From Collodictyon triciliatum (Eukaryota; CRuMs): a DNA stretch of 24,472 bases. Position 1 is the first letter of the stretch. Every line of letters begins with the position of its first letter. The stretch lies in contig JBHJMP010001083.1 of the NCBI GenBank assembly GCA_043381765.1, positions 1-24,472 of the forward strand, in the 5' to 3' direction. Shown one piece after another: positions 9,905 to 20,500 of this stretch. A model generated the notes under the pieces. That model had not been told where the DNA came from. It made no database searches and saw only the letters and a program-made list of their open reading frames with translations. Both the position numbers and the translations under genes were made by a program.

Positions 9905-11011
9905 CGGCTCTGGGTTGATCGGCTGGAAAGGAGGCGGTCTGGTGTTAGTATGCGGTGATCACTTTCGTTGGTCTATAAGCCTTCTTTTTCTCTTTTCTTT
10001 TCCTTTTTCCTTTTTTTTTCTTTTTCTTTTTCTTTTTCTTTTTCTGTTGCTGTCTGACAAAGTCGTGCTTGATTCGAGTGCTGATCAAGGCCTGGTGTCT
10101 TTTTCGTGGGTCTTTGAGTCATCCAATCTTTGTTGGTAGGAAGAAGGGTATGTAGGGTTTTGGTTTCCGCGAGGCAATTATTGTGATCGGAGCTCATTTG
10201 CGCGGTGGCAGCCCCGATTTTCTTCCTTTCTTTTTTTGCTTCTTTTTGCTTCTTTTTTGTTTCTTGCTTGTTTCCTTAGAACTGGGCAGGGCAGCTTTTA
10301 CCGGCGAGGTAAAAAAAAAAAAAGAGCCAACGGCTGCGAGTGGGCGTCTCTCCTTCCCTATGCTTTCCTTTCACTTCCTGGACATGAACTAACTGTTGGG
10401 GAATTCTCCAGTCTTCAGCGTGGCAATTGCGTCTTTGACCCACGCGACCGCCGCCTTCTTCCACAGGCCGACTCTCTCGCTTTGGGTCGTTATGTCTCGC
10501 TTTGTTGGATTTGTGATGTGCCACAATCTCGCTTGGCGTCTGTGAGCGTTTCCCTGTGCGTTGCTGGAATTCCTGCACATCCAAAGAGAGTCCGCCAAGA
10601 TATGCCATTCCATTCTCGAGTTACAAATTATTATGTAATCTTATGTGTATTTGTGTACTAAAATTTCTGTATGTAGGGGTTTTTATTTTATAAAATGTTT
10701 ATATGATGTATATATATAAGTAAAATCCGCAATTGGAAGTATAATTTGGTATGATAAAACTCTAAAGCGTTTTCTTTCGTTTTTTTTCTGCTTCGTTGCC
10801 TTCAAAACAGAGGTAAGAGACAAAGTATCTGACGCGACTCGTTGGTTCGCCAGTGCCTGCGAGGGAGAGCGGTCTGGGGCTCTGCCCACTCTTTTCTGTT
10901 TTTGTTTTATTTGTTTGTGTGAAAAGCCTCGTTATTTTGTTTTATATAAAACAAATGTATACCAAGAATGCCTTTCAAAAACCTCACAGGTAGAATATGT
11001 AGCCCGTAGGA
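9905..11011. promoter_or_regulatory. Shared upstream region of two divergent genes
   Basis: The PKA regulator (minus) and WDR47-like (plus) genes start head-to-head here, 1.1 kb apart. The region holds a (TTTTTC)n tract near 10005-10044, T- and A-runs, a GC-rich block at about 10320-10615 open in several frames, and a TATATATAAG stretch at 10711-10720. The GC-rich block could be a 5' exon or UTR of either gene, or a promoter island. I could not find a dimerisation/docking helix in it that splices in phase to the PKA gene. Confidence 0.45.
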
Positions 11012-14000
11012 ATGGTTCACGTGGTCGTGAGGAAGCAGGAGGTTATCGTCTTGGTTCTTGTGGGTTTTGATTAATAGTTTCCAAGGAATCTCCATTCAAC
11101 CCACCCGCCATGTCTATTATATCATATAATGAGTTTTCCTTCTGTCTTTGCTGCGTTTAAATTTCAAGGTTCTCCTATCACTCAATAAATAAGAGTGAAG
11201 GTATACAAGTCAGACATTTGCTTCCAGTTTTTTGTTGCTTTTTTTTTTCTCCAAGTTAATGAGAAGGACTGCATATATCGGCGTCTCATGATTTTGCCAA
11301 GTAATACTTGTCCCAAACGCCCGTGCCGTGTTTCTTTCAGGACTTTCTAAAGCAGAACGGACTAATCAGAGCGATGCGCGGGCTGGAAATAGAAACAGGG
11401 TTGCGGAGTGACCTTTTTGGAAAAGAGATACAACACATTCGTGACATGATACTTGACGGCAATTGGGATGGTGTCGAGCGCTATCTTCGTCCATACCAGG
11501 TAATGTCAGTATAAAGAGTAGAATAAAAGACAAACACAAATACAAATACAAAAAAATAATACTCTTATTTCCCACTTACTGCATAATTCTTTTTGAGATA
11601 GAGCCATTTACAATTCTATCGAGATTTTATATTATACATTATCTTTTAATGATATTTTTTTTTGTCAATTTGGCATCATGCAAAACCCATGGTTTATTAT
11701 CATAATCTTTCAAGTCGCAAGATATTCCATTATTTTCTCTTTCTATTACACTATGTTGAATGATACCAAAAGTGTCGATTACTTACACTTGCAATTATAG
11801 TGATTAAAAAAACATAATTACATTTTTTTTATCGGACTCTCATATCCGTAGCAATGAGAAAATCAATAACCCTCTCATTTGCACGTTTATTCTAATAGAA
11901 AAGATTTGGGGGTGATTATGGAAACATTTTATTTCTTCTGAGGAAGCAGAGGTTCCTGGAGTCAGTTGAATACCAACATCTAAATCCTGCAGTGGTGCAA
12001 CTGGTTGACGGGCTTAAGGTTATATATCCACCATGGTCTTTTAATTCCTCATAAATCTCGTTGTTCTGTTGAATACTAGCTACATATTATCAATGCATCC
12101 TGTGAAAATCTTTGAATCGAATAAAGAAAAAATACGTCATGTAAAAATCCATGAATTTGACTGTCACATCGACCAACACATTTCTCAGTACTATCTGTAA
12201 TTGGTTGTGTGGCTTATCAATCTTTTGAAACACGACTTGGTGTATTGAAGGACCAATCATTCACATTATATTCTCTTTTCCAAACAAAAAAAAAAAAAGG
12301 ATCTTGAACACCAATGCTCTCCTCAAGAATTCAACGAGTTGTGTTATTTAATCACGCTACCTCGGATAGCTGAACATCCCAGATATGTCCATTGGACCCC
12401 TATGAAGGTATTCCAGTTTCGCTTTTTTCTTGAATGATTTTAATAATTTACAGGGAAATCACCGATATCCAACTTATCGCATATATTTATTATATTGTCT
12501 TTAATGTTCGCTTTGAATAGAATAAAGGAAAAAAAAAGTATCTTTAGGGTTCAGCACATGAACACTAGATTTCTATACTTTTACAATTCACTATCAGATG
12601 GTAAATATACCCCCCTTGATGGTCTGGACTGCTTCAAACTTATTTACCGTAATTATTAACTAGGGACGGCATCTGACCTTTGAAGCAATATACCCAGTCG
12701 CTGAGATGGTATTTGGGTCAAACCCACAAGGGCATGATTTTGTACCTAATCGATTGGAGAAACTTTTGAAACAATCACTTTCCTTTCAGGTAATTACGGC
12801 ATTATCGTAAAATAAAATATTCAGAATCCATATTTGACATTTTTTTTTTCAGATAGCTAGATGGAGAACGCACTACCCACAAGCTCCTCCACTACCAGAC
12901 CCATTGTATGCAACCCTATTGGATGATTTTGGGTATGCAGACCCTGAAGGTATTTCTTTTAAGATGATAATTGAAAAACGAATCAGTCATACTATTTTCT
13001 AAGTGGGTAAAACAGCCCCGATACTCCTATGTAAGGCGTTTTTTTTTTTAATAAAAATTTCAAAATAAAATTACCATAGAAACGCCCCCTATGACACAGG
13101 CTGCACTTCACGAAATGAAATCGATTGGAATTGAATTGTAGGGTGTCTGTGTGATTCTATATTGTTGTCATAAGCTAGATGCTTTCGTGTTTTATAATTG
13201 CCCTTTCTAACCTCGCCGCTCTTTGAATCGAATAAAGGAAAAAAATTTTCCTCTTTCTAAAAAAATTCCTTGATATTTCGAAACCAATATCATCATCAAT
13301 CTTTTCCTAACATGATTTTTCTTTTATAGGATTCAAATTATTTTCTTACAATTTTTTTTGTTTCGGTCATATGCATAGTGTAAATATGGACCATTATGAT
13401 GAATCCAAGGCCGATGATTTTACCCATGAACCAATAACACCAGAGGTTCAAACAATAAAGGCAGAGTAATGGTCTATTTGTCCCAAAAATGAAATATTCA
13501 ATCCTTCTTTATGTCAAAAGAAATAGTTTACCAAGTAACCTTAGATTACTAGCTTTGTGAAGGTTTAGTTATGTGTAATGGAAATATTTGATTAATTAAT
13601 GAGATTGTTTTTATCAAATATTGGGACATTCATCTTGTATATATGCGCGCTTTATGACAAAGTCTTGCAAGTCCGAAGTCGCGAAGTCCCTCCCCAGTCA
13701 GTCGACATGTTCCACTGAAAACTCCTACAGAAAAAAATGAAGGTGCTCAAATTTACCATATTTCCCCGCTTCAATAATTTATTCACTCCAATTTCTCGTC
13801 TTCGATACTCCGACAGAACCAAGAGACAGAAGGCCGAAATCATGGAGCATTGACCCACCTCGTAAGTCTCTATGACCTATAATCCATAAATTATGCATTT
13901 TTTTTATTTTTATCCTTCACTGTTACGTGGATCTTTAATTTTTTTTTTAATTTTTTGGAATTTTATTTGGCAGGTGTCAATATGAAGAGGTCAGAGCACG

Positions 14001-17000
14001 CCCAGGCAGCAAGTATCTCACCCAAAGCCACACCCAGATTTACTGAGAGGCCAAACTCGTAAATTCAATTTTTGGGCGACTTACATTATGCCATTTAGAT
14101 CGAATGAATAGTTTTTTTTAATTCAAGCAGAACTTTAAAGATCCAGCTTCTGCCACTACTATCTATGGAAAATAATAACAATAATAACAGTCTCATACAT
14201 AACTAACAGAAAGGATTCTAGTCCTCGGAGTTTACCGCCGTCAAGGTCGTTACTGGAGGTATTCAGAAGGCTTCTTTGAATTGTCAAATGGATTGTCTTA
14301 TCAATAGCGCAAATAAAATTTAATTATCCTTTTTTCGAATATTTTACTTATGGTTTTTCGACTTCAAGGCGGGAAATATACAAAAACTGAGGCCTATTGG
14401 AATCTTCAAAGATGCTAACATAATTCGGTCTATTTGCATTCACCCAAGATTGGCATGGTAATAAGCTAATCTGGATATTGTCACCTTACTCCTTCTTTTC
14501 TCACTCCCAGATTTTATCTCTAAAAAACTATCGAGCCCTATGGCCATAGTATCAAAAATAAATAAATAAATAAATAAATAAAATAGGTTTCCAACTTGAG
14601 ATACATATTCTAGGGAAACATAACCAAATATACACGAAGTCATACTAACCCTTTCTTTGTCTACGTCAGCGCTGCGATTGGAGGAAATTCTAAAGCTGTG
14701 AGTATCATTTCTTTGGAATGCAATGATGGAGGAGAAGGTTTCACTTTTGTTTTATTCCAACCTTACATTCCTACATTTTAATGCATTATCCTTTAAGAAA
14801 CCTCGAATTTATGCAACTATATCTCAAATCGAATATGTAAAAGAAAATAATAAGCCAGCCTTCAACCAAAATAAAAAAAGAAAAAGGAAAGAAAAAAGAC
14901 ACAGAATATAGATTCAGGTCAATTCTAAATAATTTCTTGAAATAACGAAAGGCATACAGGAGTTGAGATTGATACAAAAATTTCCTGCCCAGCACCACGG
15001 TTCAATATATTCTGTGGGTTGGAACTGCACAGGTTTAATCTTCATTTTATATACGCTGTTCTTGTTTTTGTTACACGCGCTGGTTGAAAATGAATTGTTT
15101 TTCCTTCGACAGCTAGGGATATTATTTGATTATTTGAATGAGAAAGAGCAGCTATTCCCCGCAGTACTCACCTTTCCTCTCATATATTTTTTTCAAGGCA
15201 GACTACTGGCCTCAGGGTCTAACGATCAGAAAGTCAGCTCCCTATTTCAAACTTTGAAAAAAAAATCTCTCCGCTCTAAATGATAATAACCTCAACCCAC
15301 TATTTTTCCTTCGTAACAGAGTCACGATGACACATGATACTTTATCCAATTGATAGTTATTTTTTAATCAAATGCAGATCACTGTAATAGGTCTTGAGGA
15401 TGATTTTTTGCTCGATAAGGTATCTTCGATAAAATGCAAACAAAAAAATGGTTTCCATTTAATATACCCTATTCATATGATACTTGAAACTCTTTGGCTC
15501 TGTCACAAACAAAATATTTGAACTTTTATTCTTTTTAGAACAAAGAAGTGATTCTTCGAGGACATGATGGCACGATACGTGACCTTTCGTTCAGCCCTAT
15601 CACGCCTGGATTGCTAAGTAGCTTCAGAGACCTTGATGTTTCATTACTGATTTTTGCGTCTCTTTCTTACAGAAGGGAAAGGCAGATTAGGCAGTTGATT
15701 TTAAATCAGACCTTCTCGTTCACAAATGTGTTTATTCTGCACCTCAGTTTCGGGAGGAAGTGGAGATTGCAGGTTCAGGGTATGGGATGCTATTCGAGGT
15801 CGTTGTTTGCACCCTCATGACGGACATACAGGAACAATCACAAGTGTGGGATTCAACAAAGATGGAAGGTAAGAAAATAAAAACTACTTGGTTCTCCTAA
15901 TCTTATTTAGATACATATTTGCATATCAATGGTACTTCATTTTTTTCTCCCTTTATTCGATTCAAAGAATGGTACTTCATCTTATGAATTGATGTAAGTC
16001 CTGTCCATCCTATATGTATCCAATAAATATAAAAATTTCTTTCGAAATGTTGCCTATCAGTCTGATGGGGTCTGCATCTGAGGATGGTACGATTCGGATT
16101 TGGGACGCAAGAACTCCGAAATGCACTCTCACAATATCCCCGAATAATGGAGAGGTCTATCCAACCCGCCAAATCTTTAATTAAAATTTCTCGGCATATC
16201 ATATATTTGCATTTCTAATAAATGAACTAAATATTTCAAAAAAAAAGAATATAAATTCCCAATTTTCTTACTTTGGTACCAAAGTTTATGTTGTGTCAAC
16301 ATCAAATCATACCATCGCATCTATTATCATATAGATATCATCTATTTCGTTCAGTCCCTCTCATAATATAGTGACTGCAGCTTTTACAAGTATGTGTTAT
16401 ACTTATAATGTGCACCAAACGGTGTATCAAGATTCGGCACTATATTCTTATCTGACATCGGACATATCTATTAACAATATTGATTGACTGACACTCCACC
16501 CAAACAGACTCGAGTTGTTTTATGATTGACGTGACAACAGGACGGACTTTTTATGAGCTCAGAAGACACAGTGCATCGTGTTCATCAGGTTCACTGGGCC
16601 GCAACCTCTTAATCTAATCCAACAAGTCACATCACAATGTCATATTTGCATTTTGGCAATTACATGTGCATATATGCTTAAAGTCCACAACAAATACTAT
16701 GCTAAAAGAATTTTTTCTAAAAAAAAATTGTATGTGCACGGAAAGCAAAAACTAACATCGCCACACGTACTACTAAGTGGATTTCTTTCCTGGCGGCGAT
16801 TGGCTCCTGACCAGTTCGTACGACTGCTCCATAAATGCAATCCCCACAGAACTGACCATGTCAGGAAGGGGTGACTTGAATTCGCTTGCGCAATCGTTCA
16901 ACTACCATGAGGACAAAGTCTTGAAGGTAACATCATACCTTAAATTTGCGATTAACTGAAAAAAACAAAAAAACAAGAAAACAAAAAAACAAAAACAAAA

Positions 17001-17191
17001 AAAACAAAAAAAACAAAAAAACAAATAAAAATTACAATTTTTTTCTAATGTAACAATCAAAAAATAATGCCCGATGACTGGACAAGAGTTCTGCTGAATA
17101 TAAATATTCGAATTAGGTTTGTTGTCACCCAACACGCATTTCCTTCTTGTCATCATGCGCGGACCGCACTGTTGTTTTCTGGGATTCCTAG
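11012..17191 (+). CDS. WDR47: WDR47/Nemitin-like LisH-CTLH-WD40 protein, 23 exons
   Basis: Exons: 11012-11059, 11341-11499, 11899-12018, 12300-12407, 12664-12789, 12853-12949, 13080-13137, 13379-13465, 13824-13861, 13974-14058, 14210-14258, 14369-14457, 14670-14697, 14960-15032, 15198-15232, 15378-15419, 15539-15617, 15748-15868, 16061-16154, 16335-16389, 16508-16588, 16778-16926, 17117-17191. These give about 631 aa (human about 920). The ATG has an in-frame TAG four codons upstream. LisH is near 8-40 (VLDFLKQNGLIRAMRGLE) and CTLH follows (RDMILDGNWDGVERYL, LRKQRFLESV, CYLITLPRI). Then come a Ser/Pro-rich linker at about 245-335 and a WD40 propeller: HHGSIYSVGW, GRLLASGSND, HDGTIRDLSF, ISGGSGDC, SEDGTIRIWDAR, WLLTSSYDCSI, and finally FLSSCADRTVVFWDS. 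Order and motifs match WDR47, which in animals works with CAMSAP minus-end proteins in neurons and in the ciliary central pair. The acceptor of exon 9 could be 13830. The linker is much shorter than in animals. Confidence 0.87.
12110..12132 (+). repeat. Dispersed CTTTGAATCGAATAAAG unit, copy A
   Basis: It lies in intron 3 of the WDR47-like gene. The 17-base core is followed by AAAAAA. The core contains AATAAA. Flanks are not shared with the other copies. Confidence 0.75.
12511..12537 (+). repeat. Dispersed CTTTGAATCGAATAAAGG unit, copy B
   Basis: It lies in intron 4 of the WDR47-like gene. It has one difference from the consensus (TAGAAT for TCGAAT) and is followed by nine A. Confidence 0.75.
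13221..13245 (+). repeat. Dispersed CTTTGAATCGAATAAAGG unit, copy C
   Basis: It lies in intron 7 of the WDR47-like gene and is a perfect consensus copy followed by seven A. The octamer CTTTCTAA occurs on both sides (about 13203 and 13253), but not directly at the borders. Confidence 0.75.
14553..14582. repeat. AAAT tetranucleotide microsatellite
   Basis: About seven copies of AAAT in intron 12 of the WDR47-like gene. Confidence 0.9.
15928..15980 (-). repeat. Dispersed unit, copy D, with 13-bp flanking direct repeats
   Basis: It lies in intron 18 of the WDR47-like gene, in inverse orientation. The 27-base insert 15941-15967 reads, on the minus strand, CTTTGAATCGAATAAAGG then GAG and an A-run. 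It is bordered exactly by AATGGTACTTCAT at 15928-15940 and 15968-15980, a perfect 13-bp direct repeat like a target-site duplication. Confidence 0.75.
16959..17034. repeat. A-rich (AAAAAAAC)n tract in intron 22 of the WDR47-like gene
   Basis: Irregular runs of six to eight A broken by C, starting about 30 bases after the donor at 16927. The tract is A-rich in the transcript's sense. Confidence 0.85.
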
Positions 17192-17539
17192 TTTGAAAGG
17201 AAATGCCACGCATACTCCATCCCGCCTGTTTAGTTCGACCATGCAAAATATCACTGCAAAACACTTAAAGAAAAAGCTTATAAATTGATTTTTCTAATCA
17301 TTCCTTTTAGTGCTATGCATTCGGTGCTTTTCATCTGTTCAATTATTCTGAGACAAGAAAGCAAAATTTACAATAGAAAACGCGGTAGGCTTGGGAATCA
17401 TAGCAACGACATTATTTTTTTTTTTTTTAAAAAAGGGAAAGGAAAGGCAATGCATTTGAATGAGAAAAATAATCTGAAGAAAAAGGAAATGATTTAACAA
17501 TAATAAAGAACATGGAAAATATAAGCAACTGAGAGTTGG
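17192..17539. other. Tail-to-tail intergenic spacer
   Basis: These 348 bases separate the stops of the converging WDR47-like and hydrolase genes. They hold a T11-A7 run near 17413-17434 and a plus-strand AATAAA at 17502-17507, a possible but distant polyadenylation signal for the WDR47-like gene. No coding frame is supported. Confidence 0.6.
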
Positions 17540-20500
17540 TCATGAATCAGGCAAAGTGATAAGCTCATAAACAGATGAAATGATTTCGCGGATGATGGAA
17601 GGATGCTCCTCGGCGACCCGGTGCCCCCCGTCCATAAGACGGAAATGAATCCCATTTCGTTTCTTGATGACATCTTCCAAAGCTGCATTCTGGTCTCCGA
17701 AGACCTAAGTGCCCAAGAACGCCATAAAAAACCATAAAATATTTTTTAGAATGGAAAAATATTAAAAAAATGCTTAGAAAAGATTAAAAATCATTAAAAA
17801 ACACTAAAACAAAACAAAAAAAAAACAGAAGGAAGAAATCGAAAAGCTTGATATTGGCGAACATCTATTTGAGTGTGTTTCTATGGCAGGAACCTTCATG
17901 ATATCGGCTGAGTGGATTGGTTGCACAAGAATGTCGTCAGTGGACCGAACCACAATCAATGCCCAGTTCAATTGGACCAGCAATGGCCTCATATCAGTGT
18001 TGTTCTGGAAGCCTTTAATATGATTTTATTTATTACTTTTGCTGAGCAGGAAACTGCGAGAAAGACTCTGTGGAACTATTCTTGTCTGCGATATTAAATG
18101 TCGGATGATATACAGCCAGATGCAAACCTGTCATTATGTAGCGTTTGCCGGCAGGGTTTGCGGGTTCCTCGTCGTTAATGTGGACAACAATACGCGATTC
18201 TGCGCTCTTTGACGAGCTTTCTTTTTGGCTTGAGTTTAAAGATGCACCCGTTTTCAGGCGTCTTTGTTTGGCCAAATAGGCCTCGGAGTAGAATAAATGG
18301 GAGAAGAGCTGTATCAATCAGATTAGAGAAGTATGAATACAAAACCACCATTAAATTTGAAAATGGAATCAAAAAACTATTAATGATGCACATGGACACA
18401 CAAATTATGTAAACTGCACCTTTTGAATTGTATCTGTATTTGTCACTTTCGCGCGAATAGAGTCTGCGGCAGAGAAGTTTTCGAAAACGATAGAAATGTG
18501 CATGTCGACTACGAGGATTGGGTTGATGGCGAACAAGGCAAATATGGGATATTCTTTATGCTCAGCACCTAATTTCGTCAAAAGTAAGCAAATAGAGAAA
18601 TGTGTTCCGCAGTTTCTTCTTCTAAATTATCCATTCAAATAATAAAAAAAAAACGAAACAGTATAAAATCAGCAAGTGCATTTTCATGTTGAAAAATTCA
18701 TAGGATTGGCTAATTATTGCGGCACGCACGATATTTGCAAGCCACGCTCGCACCAAGTCCGAATGAAATGAAAAAGGTCGGTACAAGTTCCAACGAGAAG
18801 AGTTCCTAATTAAAACAAAACAAAACAAAACAAAACAAGAAACAAAATACTCATGTACTTAAAAAAAATCTTGGAAAGAACAAATGTAATATGATAATAT
18901 GTTATAATTCTCAATCGGTACGCGAATGCTTTTAGAGTACCACATCTTCTATTGCAAGGGGAAAAATGGATCAGTTGGGCTTACATCTTTAGCCAAGGAT
19001 ATGAGAAGCGAATGGAACACTTCCGATGCATACGAATTGCTGAATGGATGGTTTCCATCGAACTTGGAACGCGCTTGTCCTGGTCGACGCATCAAAATAA
19101 TGTGGAAAAAAAAGGAGGAAGAATCCAACGACGACAGTAGCAGCAAATGCAGCAATACAAATAACAAAATTTAGAACATGCTCTCAATTATTTCGGAATA
19201 GTCTGCCATAGTTTGTGTGTCGTTATTGTGAAAAGGTAAACCGGCAAAGTTTTATGCATGCGTTTCGCTGTATGCAATTATGAGAGACTACAAAGTTTAC
19301 CGGGGTAATTGAACATCAAAATTCGACAACAAGGCAGTCTAGATATGAGTGGCGACAATAGAGGTACATATGCTTCAAAATCGTCCATAAAATCGTTGAA
19401 AACCACGACATTAACTAGAGAGACCGCAGCAGATGATTAGTCTTTGCTTGTTCTGAGTGATTTGCTTGTTCATCCTTTTAATCGGAGACATAATCTTCTT
19501 AAAGCGTGGTTAGGAAGACGCCTTTCATGTCCATTTCGCCGATGGTGTTTCAGAAGGAAAAAAAAGAAGCTACTTACATGCCACAGGGGACTCTTTATCT
19601 GGGGAGGTGATTATCTTAAAGGGTATATAGACAATCGAAGAAATGCGACACACAGTTCGTCGGGAGTTCTTTACAACCTGGGGATATGCCTTTATCTGCA
19701 AACGGAGAAGCAAAACAATCATAATAATGCAAAATAAAATAGAAAAAAAAGGGAAGTTCGTTAATTCTGAGTTCAAATTCTCATGTTCCATGTTTCTTTC
19801 TGAATATATTGTACAGATAAAACAGCCAGATAATGAATGCGATATGCTTCGTCCGACCTTTGGTAATGGGCATGGCTTTGATTTCTCTACGGGTGGTTCT
19901 AAGTTTTTCAACGGAAGAAGGGGAATGTTTCTGACTTGTTTACCCACTTCACCGTCAGACACAGATCTGCTAAGTTTGCTTCGCATTTTATCATTGGGTG
20001 GCGACACCTATCGAATCACATTTTAAAAAGAACTGATTAGGGAGCTTAAAATTTTTTTAAATATATATAAAAAAGTCTTACTTTTACAGAGAAAGTTTCA
20101 CCGAGTTGTAATTAAAACAAGAATAAATATATAAATAAACTCTAAGACGAAAATAACATAGCACATATATATTCAAAAAAAACTGGTCTGAATAAACAAA
20201 AAAAATTATATTTTTTTGCTTTTCTTTTAATAAAATTAAACACTACAGATGAAGCTTCTTCTCTACTCATAAACATTCCAATCGATTCTTTTGATTCACC
20301 CATTCCCCGAAGTTTCTGAGACAAGTAAAACAACGAGAAACATTGTCAACGAGACAGACATTCATGCTGGCGCGGCGAGAGAAACCGCAAGGATATAGTT
20401 GCTTCCCATATCAAAAAATGAGGCACATACGCGGACGATGGAGTCTCTCATTATTGGTGACGTTCCACGCTGTATAGACCGTGACAGCTGAGAGAAAAGC

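Noticed and set aside
10236-10661. Plus-strand frame over the GC-rich upstream block
   Set aside because: There is no domain, it crosses poly-A and T-rich runs, and it has no link in phase to the downstream gene.
11308-11340. Start of the WDR47-like gene at a TTG or within this segment
   Set aside because: The segment ends in TTTCTTTCAG, a strong acceptor. An upstream exon with ATG at 11012 joins in phase and completes the LisH helix.
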